Shown: positions 46,798 through 56,099 of the stretch, in pieces
How positions within the stretch are numbered: position 1 is the first letter of the stretch
How the letters are laid out: every line of letters begins with the position of its first letter
NCBI RefSeq assembly: GCF_003286645.3
Contig: NZ_CP127382.2
Coordinates: 1,798,001-1,862,000 of the forward strand
From: Aerococcus tenax
GTDB taxonomy: Bacteria > Bacillota > Bacilli > Lactobacillales > Aerococcaceae
DNA length: 64,000 nt
Reading direction: 5' to 3'
Notes under the pieces: model-generated
Told to the model about the DNA's origin: nothing
What the model saw: only the letters and a program-made list of their open reading frames with translations
The model's database searches: none
Made by a program: the position numbers and the translations under genes

Positions 46798-46861
46798 TAG
46801 AATATGTAAAATATTATTGGATAATTAAATAAAAATTTATTCAATTAAGGAGGAATTTACA

Positions 46862-48277
46862 ATGGAAATTATAATGAATATATTTACTGTGCTGTTTAAT
46901 AATATTATATCTAAGCCACAATTTTTTCTTTCTATCATTGTATTCGTAGGATATCTATTATTAAACAAGACATTCTTAGAATCGTTAGCAGGAGCTGTAA
47001 AAGCTGCCATTGGATATATGATATTACAAGTAGGATCTTCAGGAATGGTAAAAGGATTTGCCCCCATTCTTGAAGGCCTACTAACAAAATATAACATATC
47101 AGCTGCTGTTATAGATTCGAATCTAGGATTTGCAGCTGCCAACCAGGCTATAACTGATATCGGTGAATCTCTATCCTCAACTATGTTCGTTTTGTTAATT
47201 GGTTTTGCTATTAATATTTTACTAGTCGCTCTTAAACCAATTACAAAAGTAAGGACATTATTTACAACTGGACATATTATGGTGAAGCAAGCAGGTTTTA
47301 TTACCTGGATGATTTTCTTTGCATTACCTGAATATAGAAATCTTACTGGTATTGTTATCATAGGAACTTTAATTGGGCTGTATTGGGCTGTATTCTCTAA
47401 TTTAACTGTTGAGCCTACAGAAGCGCTGACTGAAGGCGAAAGATTTTTTGCAGTTGGCCATTCTCAAATGGGAGCTATATGGTTAACAGATAAAATTTCT
47501 AATAAATTAGTTGATCCAGAAGATAGTGTTGAAAATGTACATTTGCCAAAGAATTTAAAAGTACTATCTGATAACGTTATCGGAACAACAGCCGTTATGC
47601 TATTAATGTTTGGGAGTGTTTTACTCTTAATTGGTCAAGATACAATGAGCCAATTAGATCCAGATTCTTTGAAAAATATTAGCTTCGCTACTTACATTAT
47701 AGAAAAAAGTTTTTCATTTACTGCAAGTTTTCTGATCTTACAAACAGGAGTGAAAATGTTTGTTAATGAAATCACTACATCATTTCAAGGAATTTCAGAC
47801 CGTTTACTCAAAGGATCTGTTCCCGCAGTGGACTGCGCAGCCACCTATGGATTTGCATCCGGAAACACAGTATTGATAGGATTCCTTTTTGGATTTTTAG
47901 GTCAACTCCTGGCAATTATTGGATTATTAATCTTTAAGAGCCCTATATTCATTATTTCCGGTTTTGTCCCTCTATTTTTTGATAATGGTACTCTCGCTGT
48001 TTATGCTAATAACAAGGGTGGCAGAAAAGCAGCTATGCTGGTCCCATTTATTAACGGAATTTCACAAGTTCTTCTAGGTGCAGTTGGAGTCGCAATGTTT
48101 GGTTTAGCAAAATATGGTGGATGGTATGGAAATATTGATGTATCTACAATATGGATTGCTATTGGTGGTTTAATTAAACAGTTTTCAGTAATTGGAGTTA
48201 TCTTGAGTATCATAATTATGTTACTTATTCCTCAATTACAATACAAATTCAGTAAAGATAAAGAAAAATATTTTTAG
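46862..48277 (+). CDS. PTS ascorbate-family EIIC, second copy
   Basis: A 471-residue membrane transporter homologous to UlaA of the same window (SKPQFFLSIIVFVGYLLLNK, GLYWAVFSNLTVEPTEALTEGE, SVPAVDCAATYGFASGNTV, ISGFVPLFFDNGTLAVYANNKGG). It differs at many sites, including the region corresponding to the ascorbate GGGFAVAHQQM segment (here RFFAVGHSQM), so another sugar acid or derivative is plausible. AAGGAGG precedes the ATG. It is followed after a short gap by its EIIB and an arylsulfotransferase-like gene; no EIIA accompanies it. Confidence 0.92.
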   Translation: MEIIMNIFTVLFNNIISKPQFFLSIIVFVGYLLLNKTFLESLAGAVKAAIGYMILQVGSSGMVKGFAPILEGLLTKYNISAAVIDSNLGFAAANQAITDIGESLSSTMFVLLIGFAINILLVALKPITKVRTLFTTGHIMVKQAGFITWMIFFALPEYRNLTGIVIIGTLIGLYWAVFSNLTVEPTEALTEGERFFAVGHSQMGAIWLTDKISNKLVDPEDSVENVHLPKNLKVLSDNVIGTTAVMLLMFGSVLLLIGQDTMSQLDPDSLKNISFATYIIEKSFSFTASFLILQTGVKMFVNEITTSFQGISDRLLKGSVPAVDCAATYGFASGNTVLIGFLFGFLGQLLAIIGLLIFKSPIFIISGFVPLFFDNGTLAVYANNKGGRKAAMLVPFINGISQVLLGAVGVAMFGLAKYGGWYGNIDVSTIWIAIGGLIKQFSVIGVILSIIIMLLIPQLQYKFSKDKEKYF

Positions 48278-48288
48278 AGGTGATATAT

Positions 48289-48573
48289 ATGTATAAAGTT
48301 TTAGCAAGTTGTGGAGCTGGAATCGGTTCTAGTCTAATCATTAAGAAAAAAATACAAAGTGTTGCTGATAAACTTGGGATAGAAGTAGACATTACTCATT
48401 TAAGTATCGGATCAGCAAAATCTCAAGCTAATAATTTTGATGTCATTTTTACTTTAGCAGGATTAAAAGATAATTTTGATAATGTCGAAAATCAAAATAA
48501 AGTAATTGGCTTAAAAAATATTTTGTCTGATGCAGAAATTGAAGAAGGTCTTAAAACAGCTCTTAACTTATAA
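48289..48573 (+). CDS. PTS ascorbate-family EIIB, second copy
   Basis: A 94-residue EIIB. The phosphocysteine is Cys8 in VLASCGAGIGSSLIIKKKI, matching SgaB-type EIIB proteins. The ATG at 48289 follows GAGGTG; a GTG at 48280 overlaps that site. It lies 11 bases after the EIIC gene and 26 before the sulfotransferase-like gene. Confidence 0.92.
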   Translation: MYKVLASCGAGIGSSLIIKKKIQSVADKLGIEVDITHLSIGSAKSQANNFDVIFTLAGLKDNFDNVENQNKVIGLKNILSDAEIEEGLKTALNL

Positions 48574-48599
48574 TTTAATCACTGAAAGTGAGAATGAAA

Positions 48600-50075
48600 A
48601 TGAGTAATAAAATTATTCAATTCCAAAGAGATATTGATAAAAAAATAATTGAATCTTTAAAAAAAGATAATTATACTTTCGATAACCCTTTAATTATTAT
48701 TGATCCCTATAAAATAAATCCCTTAAGTGCATATGTATGTTTTAAAACTGATAAACAAACAAAAATAAACACCTATATAATAGGAAAAAATGAAAAAAAT
48801 TCCATACATCAAACTTTCCCTTTAAATCAAATACATATTCTACCTATTTTTGGGCTATATGCTGATCATAATAATAAAGTTATTATTGAGATATATCAAG
48901 GGAGAAGAAAAATAATTAATATACCTATTGATCATATCCCCTACATTGATAGTTTAGTTATAGAATCAAAAATTGAGCACCATACATTGAAAAATCAATT
49001 TCTAATGTTCTCATCCCCAGTAACCTGGTTCGATTACTCATTACCATTTGCTATTGATGATTCTGGAGAAGTCAGATGGATAATTCAAAAACCATTTAAT
49101 TTCTGCATTAAGCAATTAAATAATGGACATTTTTTAGCAAGTACTGGGAAAGTAATAAAACAACCTTACTTTACAGACGGTCTATATGAGTTCGATTGGA
49201 TGGGCAAAATATACTCATACTATAATGTCCCTAACCTATTTCACCACGATTTCTTTGAACTAATAAATGGAAATTTAATAGTATTGACCAATTCTAATAT
49301 TGAAGATTCTCTTGAGGACTCATTAATAGAGATTGATAGAAATTCTAAAAAAATAATTAAAACCTGGAATTATAAAGACTTTATAAATCCAGATGATTGT
49401 AGAAAGCATGGTAGTTCAAAAAAAGAAGACTGGTTTCATAATAATTCTGTATGGTATGATTCTACGAATGATAGTGTAATCTTATCAAGTCGTCATACCG
49501 ATGCTATTTTTTCTTTGAATTACACAACGCAAGAAATCAATTGGATTCTAAGTAATCCGATAGGCTGGAATAAAGATATAGTAAAAAAATATTTTTTAAA
49601 GCCTAAATATTCATCCTTTAATTACACCTATGGCCAGCACTCAGCTCGTATTATGGACAATGGTTGGCTGTGTTGCTTTGATAATCATTATTTTGGTAAA
49701 GATTCACCTGACTATGTTCCAGCAAAGGATAGCTATTCCCGAGCAGTCTGCTTTAAGATAAATTTGCAAGATAATAGTGTAGAAGAAACATTCTCATTTG
49801 GCGAAAAATATTATTCTGACTTATTTTCATCCTACATTTCAAATATCACTCCATATAGTCCTTCTAATTACCTTGTTCATTTTGGGGGCCTCAGTTTTGA
49901 AAATGGAGAAGTTTCAAATTATTCAGGGCCTAAAGGATTTAAGAGAGGTGTGGATATGGAATCAAAAACTTTTGAAATTGATAATGGTGAAATTACTCTA
50001 TACTGCCATACAAGAGGAAACTACTATCGTGCAAATAAAATGAATTTTAAAGTGAAAGATTATAGTTTTAACTAA
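48600..50075 (+). CDS. Arylsulfotransferase (ASST)-like protein, cytoplasmic
   Basis: A 491-residue protein that resembles PAPS-independent aryl-sulfate sulfotransferases. Beta-propeller-like segments are seen: LPFAIDDSGEVRWIIQKP, FNFCIKQLNNGHFLASTG, LYEFDWMGKIYSYYNVPN, FHHDFFELINGNLIVLTNS, DWFHNNSVWYDSTNDSVILS, then SSRHTDAIFSLNYTTQEINW with a His where ASST enzymes carry the transiently sulfated His, and GQHSARIMDNGWLCCFDNHY. It lacks a signal peptide, although known bacterial ASSTs are exported. It is the third gene of the second ascorbate-type PTS operon. A possible role is moving or removing sulfate on an imported compound; that is inference. The terminator at 50137 follows. Confidence 0.75.
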   Translation: MSNKIIQFQRDIDKKIIESLKKDNYTFDNPLIIIDPYKINPLSAYVCFKTDKQTKINTYIIGKNEKNSIHQTFPLNQIHILPIFGLYADHNNKVIIEIYQGRRKIINIPIDHIPYIDSLVIESKIEHHTLKNQFLMFSSPVTWFDYSLPFAIDDSGEVRWIIQKPFNFCIKQLNNGHFLASTGKVIKQPYFTDGLYEFDWMGKIYSYYNVPNLFHHDFFELINGNLIVLTNSNIEDSLEDSLIEIDRNSKKIIKTWNYKDFINPDDCRKHGSSKKEDWFHNNSVWYDSTNDSVILSSRHTDAIFSLNYTTQEINWILSNPIGWNKDIVKKYFLKPKYSSFNYTYGQHSARIMDNGWLCCFDNHYFGKDSPDYVPAKDSYSRAVCFKINLQDNSVEETFSFGEKYYSDLFSSYISNITPYSPSNYLVHFGGLSFENGEVSNYSGPKGFKRGVDMESKTFEIDNGEITLYCHTRGNYYRANKMNFKVKDYSFN

Positions 50076-50136
50076 ATTAGTTATTAGTGTCAAACTAAAC
50101 AATTCTAGATCAATTAGTATTAATATGAGTTCTATA

Positions 50137-50173
50137 AAAATGTCATACTAGTTAACTAGTATGGCATTTTTTA
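50137..50173 (+). terminator. Terminator of the second ascorbate-type PTS operon
   Basis: AAAATGTCATACTAG and CTAGTATGGCATTTTTT pair around TTAA. It lies within the region an upstream start of the next gene would cover, which supports the later start at 50212. Confidence 0.88.
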
Positions 50174-50211
50174 TACATCAATTATCTCTACCTTTTGGAG
50201 GAAACGGAATA

Positions 50212-50948
50212 ATGATAAAAAATATACATAAAATGATATTAAACGAACAGTTAAGTGATACGGAAAAAAGCATCTTATACTATTTAAAAGAGAATCAAAA
50301 TATTCTTTTAAATTTGAGAATCAATGATGTAGCAAAAGCTAATTTCACTTCTCCCTCAACTGTTTTTCGGCTAGCAAAAAAAATAGGTTTCTCTGGATAT
50401 AAAGAACTAATGTATTATCTTTCAAATTTATCAGAAGGAGGTAATTTACATAGTATAGATAGGAATATCACTTTAGATTTCGCAAATCATTTATATTTAA
50501 TGTTAAAAAATAATGAAAATTCAAAAATGAACTTTATTTCCTCTTTAAGTAAAAAATCATATATAGCAATAATCGCTCAGGGTTACTCAGCAATCATAGC
50601 AGAATATTTATATAAAAAGTTACTTGTAAAAAATTATAAAAGCATTATCTTAACTTCTACAGATTCTATGAAGATTTTAGAAAATAATATTAATGATATA
50701 AGCCATTTAATAATTATCACTAGAAGTGGTGAGACTAAATCATTAATTAGATTAATGAAATTAGTATATAATTCCCCATTAAAATTGTTTCTTTCACTCA
50801 AAATAAAAATAGCTATATTGCCAAACACTCACATAGTTTATTTTCAATTTATAATGACACAAACACCGATTGGGATAATTTAAAATCTAATCAATTTTTC
50901 CCACTTTTATTCTTTTACTTGGAACACTTATTAAGCTATTTAGACTGA
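50212..50948 (+). pseudogene. RpiR-family regulator, frameshifted near its C-terminus
   Basis: It starts at an ATG after TTTTGGAGG and reads a normal RpiR HTH (LRINDVAKANFTSPSTVFRLAKKIGFSGYKEL) and the first part of the SIS domain up to IITRSGETKSLIRLMKLVYNSP. After CCCC at 50774-50777 the frame goes wrong and stops at 50883. One base restored there lets a second frame run IKIVSFTQNKNSYIAKHSHS and on to FFYLEHLLSYLD, stopping at 50946-50948, which is a normal RpiR ending of about 245 residues. It is either a recent inactivating deletion or a sequencing error at a C run. It precedes a glucoside-type PTS and GH1 gene that it would regulate. Confidence 0.85.
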
Positions 50949-50986
50949 AAAATATTTTATATATAAGGAAAATAATACATAATAAT

Positions 50987-51001
50987 GATAGCGCTTACAT
51001 T
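50987..51001. promoter_or_regulatory. cre-like box upstream of the IIBC gene
   Basis: GATAGCGCTTACATT, read TGTAAGCGCTATC on the minus strand, lies about 55 bases before the start at 51056. Confidence 0.7.
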
Positions 51002-51055
51002 TATGTTCCCTTCCATGCTATACTCTTTATTAGAAATTATAGGGAGGGAGTAAAA

Positions 51056-52471
51056 ATGGATTATGAGAAAATTGGCAAACAAATTCTTCATGGAGTTGGT
51101 GGCGAGGAAAATATAAACAAATTAACACATTGTTTCACCCGATTACGTTTTGATTTAAAAGAATTAGACCAAGTTGACGATAAATATTTACATCAAATAG
51201 AAAGCGTTATTTCTACAGTAAGAAGTAATGGACAACTTCAAGTAGTGATTGGTAGTAAAGTCAAAAAAGTTTATGATGTTATACAAAAACAAATCATAGA
51301 CCCTGAAACACAGGAGTCTCAACAGACAATTTTGAATAAAGTCTTAGCGTTAATTACTCAAATATTTACGCCTATAGTGCCTGCTATTGCTGCATCAGGG
51401 TTAATAAAAGGCCTTTTAACAGCTGCAAAGATGATTTCTTTAACATATTTTGACATTGATATATCAAATCATTCTACATATATTTTGTTATTTTCAATAA
51501 GACAAATTATATTCTATTTCATGTCTGTATTCTTAGCTTACACAACAGCTACTGCTTTAAAAGTAGATAAATATATATCTGTTATACTGGGAGCTTTTCT
51601 AGTTTATCCTCCATTTAATGAAATTATGCTCGATTATAGCAGTAACACTTTTATATTTGGATTACCAGTTATAAAAGGTGCTTGGGGAAGAGGCGATTCT
51701 TTAAAAGTTTTTTCATATGTGGAATCAGTCATTCCAATTATTTTAACTATTATAATTTTATATTATGTTGAACAATTACTGATTAAAATTATTCCAGATA
51801 TTTTAAAAATTATCCTTGTTCCGGGACTTTCTTTAATTATTATGTTGCCTATTATGCTAGTATTTACTGGTCCTTTGGGAATTTATTTAGGAAATGCAAT
51901 TCAATGGGGATATAATTCTATAATTAATTTCAGCTCTATTTTGGGTGGTGCTTTAATCGGAGGAATGTGGGGTGTATTAGTCGTCTTTGGTGCACATAGA
52001 GCTCTACTTCCAATTGGACTAAACGATATTGCATTAACTGGCAAACAAAATTTACTAGCATTTGCTGGAGCAGCTAATTTTGCTCAAGGAGGAGCAGTAT
52101 TAGGGGTAGCTTTGAAAACAAAAAATAGGGAGCTTAAGAGTGTTAGTTTATCTGCCTTAGTTTCTGCAGTATTAGTAGGAATTACAGAACCAGCTATTTA
52201 CGGAGCTAACCTGAGATTAAAGAGGCCTATGATCTCTGCGGTAATAGCAGGAGCAATTGGAGGAGCTATCATGGGATTTGGAAATGTATACGGTGATGCA
52301 TTTGCTAATAATGGAATATTAACAATATTTACTTACGCAGCTTTTGGCCTTAAAACTTTTTTGTATTATTTAGCAGGATGCGCTGTTTCATTTTTTTGTG
52401 CTGCACTCTTAACTTATATTTTAGACTTTGATGAAACTAGTATTGATAACACTTTAATTAATAATAAATAA
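51056..52471 (+). CDS. PTS beta-glucoside-type EIIBC
   Basis: A 471-residue EIIB-EIIC fusion of the glucose superfamily, beta-glucoside/sucrose branch. The EIIB domain has Cys26 in LTHCFTRLRFDL. The EIIC domain has IFTPIVPAIAASGLIKGLL, IGGMWGVLVVFGAHRALLPIGLND and LVGITEPAIYGANLRLKRP. There is no EIIA domain, so a separate EIIA must serve it, perhaps the free EIIA at 55574. GGGAGGGAG precedes the ATG. A GH1 gene follows in the same direction. Confidence 0.94.
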   Translation: MDYEKIGKQILHGVGGEENINKLTHCFTRLRFDLKELDQVDDKYLHQIESVISTVRSNGQLQVVIGSKVKKVYDVIQKQIIDPETQESQQTILNKVLALITQIFTPIVPAIAASGLIKGLLTAAKMISLTYFDIDISNHSTYILLFSIRQIIFYFMSVFLAYTTATALKVDKYISVILGAFLVYPPFNEIMLDYSSNTFIFGLPVIKGAWGRGDSLKVFSYVESVIPIILTIIILYYVEQLLIKIIPDILKIILVPGLSLIIMLPIMLVFTGPLGIYLGNAIQWGYNSIINFSSILGGALIGGMWGVLVVFGAHRALLPIGLNDIALTGKQNLLAFAGAANFAQGGAVLGVALKTKNRELKSVSLSALVSAVLVGITEPAIYGANLRLKRPMISAVIAGAIGGAIMGFGNVYGDAFANNGILTIFTYAAFGLKTFLYYLAGCAVSFFCAALLTYILDFDETSIDNTLINNK

Positions 52472-52736
52472 AATTTTAGTTTATTATATCCTCATTATTA
52501 AATAAAATTGAGATAAATGTATATTCAAACTATCAATATCTTTAACTTTATTCCAAAAGTTAAGATTATTGAATAGTGGAAACTATATAAATATATTATC
52601 AGAATAATATTTTATTACTATTTCACATAATATATAGAAAGAATGAAAATGGATAATTTTAACGAATATTAATTCCATTTCCAAAGTTACTTGAGAAAAA
52701 TTACTACCAAAATATTATATTAGGAAGTGATAGACA

Positions 52737-54158
52737 ATGTTTCCCAAAGGATTTTACTGGGGAGCTTCATCTTCAGCCTTTCAAATTGAGGGGGCTTGGA
52801 ACGAAGACGGAAAAAGTATGACAGTTGCAGATTATAATTCCTTCAAAAAAAATAAGTTACAAGCTGATACTAAAGTAGCTAGTAATTTCTATCATAATTA
52901 TAAAGATGATATCAAGCTTATGAAAAAACTAGGGTTGACTATGTACCGCTTTTCACTATCATGGGCTAGAATAATTCCAAGTGGTGACGGTCAAATTAAT
53001 CAAAAAGGAATTGATTTTTATAACGATGTAATTGATGAACTTATAAAAAATGATATAGAGCCATTCATCACTCTTTACCATTTTGATCTACCCTTTAACC
53101 TTGTAAAAAAATATAATGGGTGGGCTTCTAGAAAAACAGTAGATGCATTTGTTAACTATGCCAAAATTTGCTTTAAAGCATTTGGAGATAGGGTCAAGCG
53201 TTGGCAAATCCACAATGAGCAAAATCTTATGATACGTGTTAATGAGAGAATGAATATATACAATTGTCCAGAAGAGGAAATTGAACCACTTAGAGTAAAA
53301 ATGGATCACCATATGTTCTTAGCCTACGCAATATCTTCTAAGTTATGTAAAGAGATGGTAACTGGCGGATCAGTTGGTCCTTCAATTTCCGCAACTGTTT
53401 CATATCCTTTCAGCAATGATCCAAAAGATGTCATGTCTGCTATATGGAATAACAGACTCAAGACAGACTATTGTATTGATACGCATGTTTATGGAAAATA
53501 TCCTAATTACTATTTAAATTATCTAAAAGAAACAAATTTATTATTTGATATACCTCAAGAAGAAAAAGAAATTATGGAAAGTGCTGTCGTAGATTTTATA
53601 ACAGTAAACTATTATCGGAGTTTGAGTACAAAATTTTTACCAGAAACTGATGAACATCCAAAAGGGAAAAGAACTCAAGGAACTAATATTGCAGATTACA
53701 ATATGTATGGGTATTGGGAAATAGTTAAAAATAATCATCTTACAGTCACAGAATATGGTGCTCAAATAGATCCTACAGGTTTAAGAATTGCCTTAAATTA
53801 TTATTGGAATAAATATAAAAAACCACTTATTATTACTGAAAATGGTCTTGGCACAGAGGATATCTTTTCAAATAATACAGTGAATGATGATTATCGTATT
53901 GATTATATACAAAAACACTTAATCGCCATTCAAGAGGCAATAAATGATGGAGTGAATATTTTTGGATATAATGTTTGGTCCTTTATGGATATATTGAGCT
54001 CACATCAGGGTTTTAAAAAAAGGTATGGGCTAGTGTACGTTAATAGAACGGATTTCGATTTAAAAGATCTTAAACGTTATCCCAAAAAAAGTTTCTATTG
54101 GTATCAAGGTGTTATTCAAACTAACGGTAATAGCTTGAACTATAATTGTAAAGAATGA
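52737..54158 (+). CDS. 6-phospho-beta-glucosidase, GH1, third copy
   Basis: A 473-residue GH1 enzyme. It starts FPKGFYWGASSSAFQIEGAW; the acid/base Glu lies in IHNEQNL (most relatives read NEP or NEI), and the nucleophile Glu in ITENGLGT. SHQGFKKRYGLVYVNRTD marks the phosphate-site end. Its codon use is far more AT-rich than the two GH1 genes at 33-37 kb. The gap of 265 bases after the IIBC gene is AT-rich without a clear terminator, so it may share that transcript. Confidence 0.93.
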   Translation: MFPKGFYWGASSSAFQIEGAWNEDGKSMTVADYNSFKKNKLQADTKVASNFYHNYKDDIKLMKKLGLTMYRFSLSWARIIPSGDGQINQKGIDFYNDVIDELIKNDIEPFITLYHFDLPFNLVKKYNGWASRKTVDAFVNYAKICFKAFGDRVKRWQIHNEQNLMIRVNERMNIYNCPEEEIEPLRVKMDHHMFLAYAISSKLCKEMVTGGSVGPSISATVSYPFSNDPKDVMSAIWNNRLKTDYCIDTHVYGKYPNYYLNYLKETNLLFDIPQEEKEIMESAVVDFITVNYYRSLSTKFLPETDEHPKGKRTQGTNIADYNMYGYWEIVKNNHLTVTEYGAQIDPTGLRIALNYYWNKYKKPLIITENGLGTEDIFSNNTVNDDYRIDYIQKHLIAIQEAINDGVNIFGYNVWSFMDILSSHQGFKKRYGLVYVNRTDFDLKDLKRYPKKSFYWYQGVIQTNGNSLNYNCKE

Positions 54159-54189
54159 CCAGTATACTGATCTTATACGTCTAAGTATA

Positions 54190-54300
54190 GAAACACTCAG
54201 TTCTAAATGAAAAAGAGAATCTACAACTACGTTTAAGTAATTTGTAGGTTCTCTTAATTTATCGCCTTTATTGTAAACCTCAAATAATCACATGATTATT
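54190..54300. mobile_element. Decayed end of an IS1182-like element
   Basis: The segment from about 54200 to 54275 aligns with the left end of the intact IS at 58317. Both have AAAGAGAATCTACAA, a short loop with TTAAG, TTTGTAG-TTCTCTT, then a TAT/ATC-rich piece ending CTTTATT. No transposase sequence follows. The inverted repeat could act as a terminator for the upstream GH1 gene. Confidence 0.6.
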
Positions 54301-54589
54301 GCTAGTAGGCTCTAAAAATTGTAATAGCTCCAAAAGGTTGCTGCTTATTATGGTATCACTTATTGATGTTACCAAATTTTCTCTCAGCTGTTGGTACTAA
54401 TCTGAGTTTAATTCTTATCAAATAACACAATACAAATTTAACTATTTTTGTTATTTAATAGTTAAACTATTTGATATTTTATCACACTATAAAAACAATT
54501 ATTATCACTATTTTACTTTGATAAGAGAAAAAGACAATTCAAACGACTATCTAATAGATTCAAACCATCATATCACCTTGCTAACATCT
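54300..54589. other. AT-rich gene-free stretch
   Basis: About 290 bases between the IS remnant and the end of a convergent HAD gene. I find no supported reading frame, repeat or terminator. It may be debris of the same insertion. Confidence 0.4.
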
Positions 54590-55363
54590 TTATATCAACT
54601 GAAAATATCTTAATCCATTAGCTACTCCTGTATCATTAGAATTATCTACTACTATATCGGATATATTCTTTAATTCTTCTGAAGCATTACTCATAGATAT
54701 TTTATAATCAGAGACTTGGAACATTGAAATATCATTAGGGCTATCTCCAAAAGCATAAGAATCCATATTCTCAAATCCCATATGTTTTTCAAACTGCCTT
54801 ATTGCGTGTCCTTTACTGGCTGTATTAGGTATGGCATCAATAGAATACGGTGATGTTCTATAAAAATTTAATTCAGGGAATTCTTTCTTAAAATATTCAT
54901 CTAATTTCTTATTTTCAGTTAATAACATTAGCATTATAACTTCATTATTTTTAAAAAAACTAGCCCTTTCTTCATACTCAGCAATAGAAAAATAGTTAAA
55001 AGTTTTTTCTACTAACTCATCCTCTTCTTCAACAGCAAGCAGACTATTTCCATAATAACAAATATTAACATCATGTTTTTTTGAAAATTGATACAAGTCA
55101 TCAATTACTTTTGTTTCTATAATATTTTGCGATAAAATTTTCCCTTCTGCTACAATAAATTGCCCGTTGCTTAATATATATGAATCTATATAATTATCTT
55201 TTAAAATCTTATCAATTTGTGTAATATGTCTCCCTGATACCACAACTATTAAATAGCCTGATTGGCGTAATTTTTGTAAAGCAATTTTATTCTCAAAACT
55301 TATAGAAACGCCTTCCCCAAATAACGTACCATCTAGATCTATATATACTATGCCTCTATACAT
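54590..55363 (-). CDS. Cof-type HAD phosphatase
   Basis: A 257-residue HAD-IIB phosphatase. Motif I is IVYIDLDGTLFGEG, motif II is VVVSGRHITQ, the lysine is in ASKGHAI and motif IV is FGDSPNDISMF. The ATG at 55363 follows GGAAGG; a longer start lacks support. It is the last gene of the alpha-glucoside block and could trim excess sugar phosphate. It is related in type, not closely in sequence, to the one at 34589. Confidence 0.88.
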   Translation of the reverse strand: MYRGIVYIDLDGTLFGEGVSISFENKIALQKLRQSGYLIVVVSGRHITQIDKILKDNYIDSYILSNGQFIVAEGKILSQNIIETKVIDDLYQFSKKHDVNICYYGNSLLAVEEEDELVEKTFNYFSIAEYEERASFFKNNEVIMLMLLTENKKLDEYFKKEFPELNFYRTSPYSIDAIPNTASKGHAIRQFEKHMGFENMDSYAFGDSPNDISMFQVSDYKISMSNASEELKNISDIVVDNSNDTGVANGLRYFQLI

Positions 55364-55573
55364 AAAATGTTCCTTCCTAAATGAACTAAAATAATTCACT
55401 AAATAACTTTTTACACATTTCAATTAATCTCAAGTTTATAGCGACCAGTATTTTTAGCTTTTACAATTAATAGATTAATACTAGAAGATACGATTTGTTT
55501 ATCTAAAGTTGACTTTTATTTATATAATATAACCTTAAATAATATTAGTTTTTTATTTTTTTTTACATCTCTA

Positions 55574-56074
55574 TTATTTATCGATTATAAATAAATCGTC
55601 ACTATAAGTAACATTAGACTTTTGGGTAGCCTTTACACTAGACAATTCATTCATATTAGTAATTATAATAGGAGTTATGATCTCATAACCTTCACCTTTT
55701 ATTTTTTCATAGTCAACTTTAATCAAGTCATCGCCTACTTGGATCTCATCATTTTGATCAACAAGTACTTCAAAGCCCTTTCCTTCCAATTCAACTGTAT
55801 CCATTCCAATATGAATCAACACTTCAATTCCCTCATTTGAAGTAAGACCTATTGCGTGACCAGTTGGGAAAATACTGGATACTTTACCTGATACTGGAGC
55901 TTTTAATCTTTGTAATTCCACAACTGGGTCTATAGCTAATCCTTGTCCCATCATTCCAGATGAAAAAACTTCATCCGGTACATCTTTTAATGGTAGAATT
56001 TCACCTTGTAACGGTGACATAACCGCAATATCCTGTCCACTCATTTTGCTTTTAAAAATATCAAAAAAGCTCAT
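55574..56074 (-). CDS. PTS glucose-family EIIA (Crr-like)
   Basis: A 166-residue free EIIA of the glucose family. Both active-site histidines are present: His73 in FPTGHAIGL and His88 in VLIHIGMDTVELEG. The neighbouring IICB lacks an EIIA domain, so this protein most likely feeds it, and possibly the IIBC at 51056. It is separated from the IICB gene only by a small membrane-protein gene. Confidence 0.94.
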   Translation of the reverse strand: MSFFDIFKSKMSGQDIAVMSPLQGEILPLKDVPDEVFSSGMMGQGLAIDPVVELQRLKAPVSGKVSSIFPTGHAIGLTSNEGIEVLIHIGMDTVELEGKGFEVLVDQNDEIQVGDDLIKVDYEKIKGEGYEIITPIIITNMNELSSVKATQKSNVTYSDDLFIIDK

Positions 56075-56099
56075 TGCTTATCCTTCTTTCTATTTAAAA

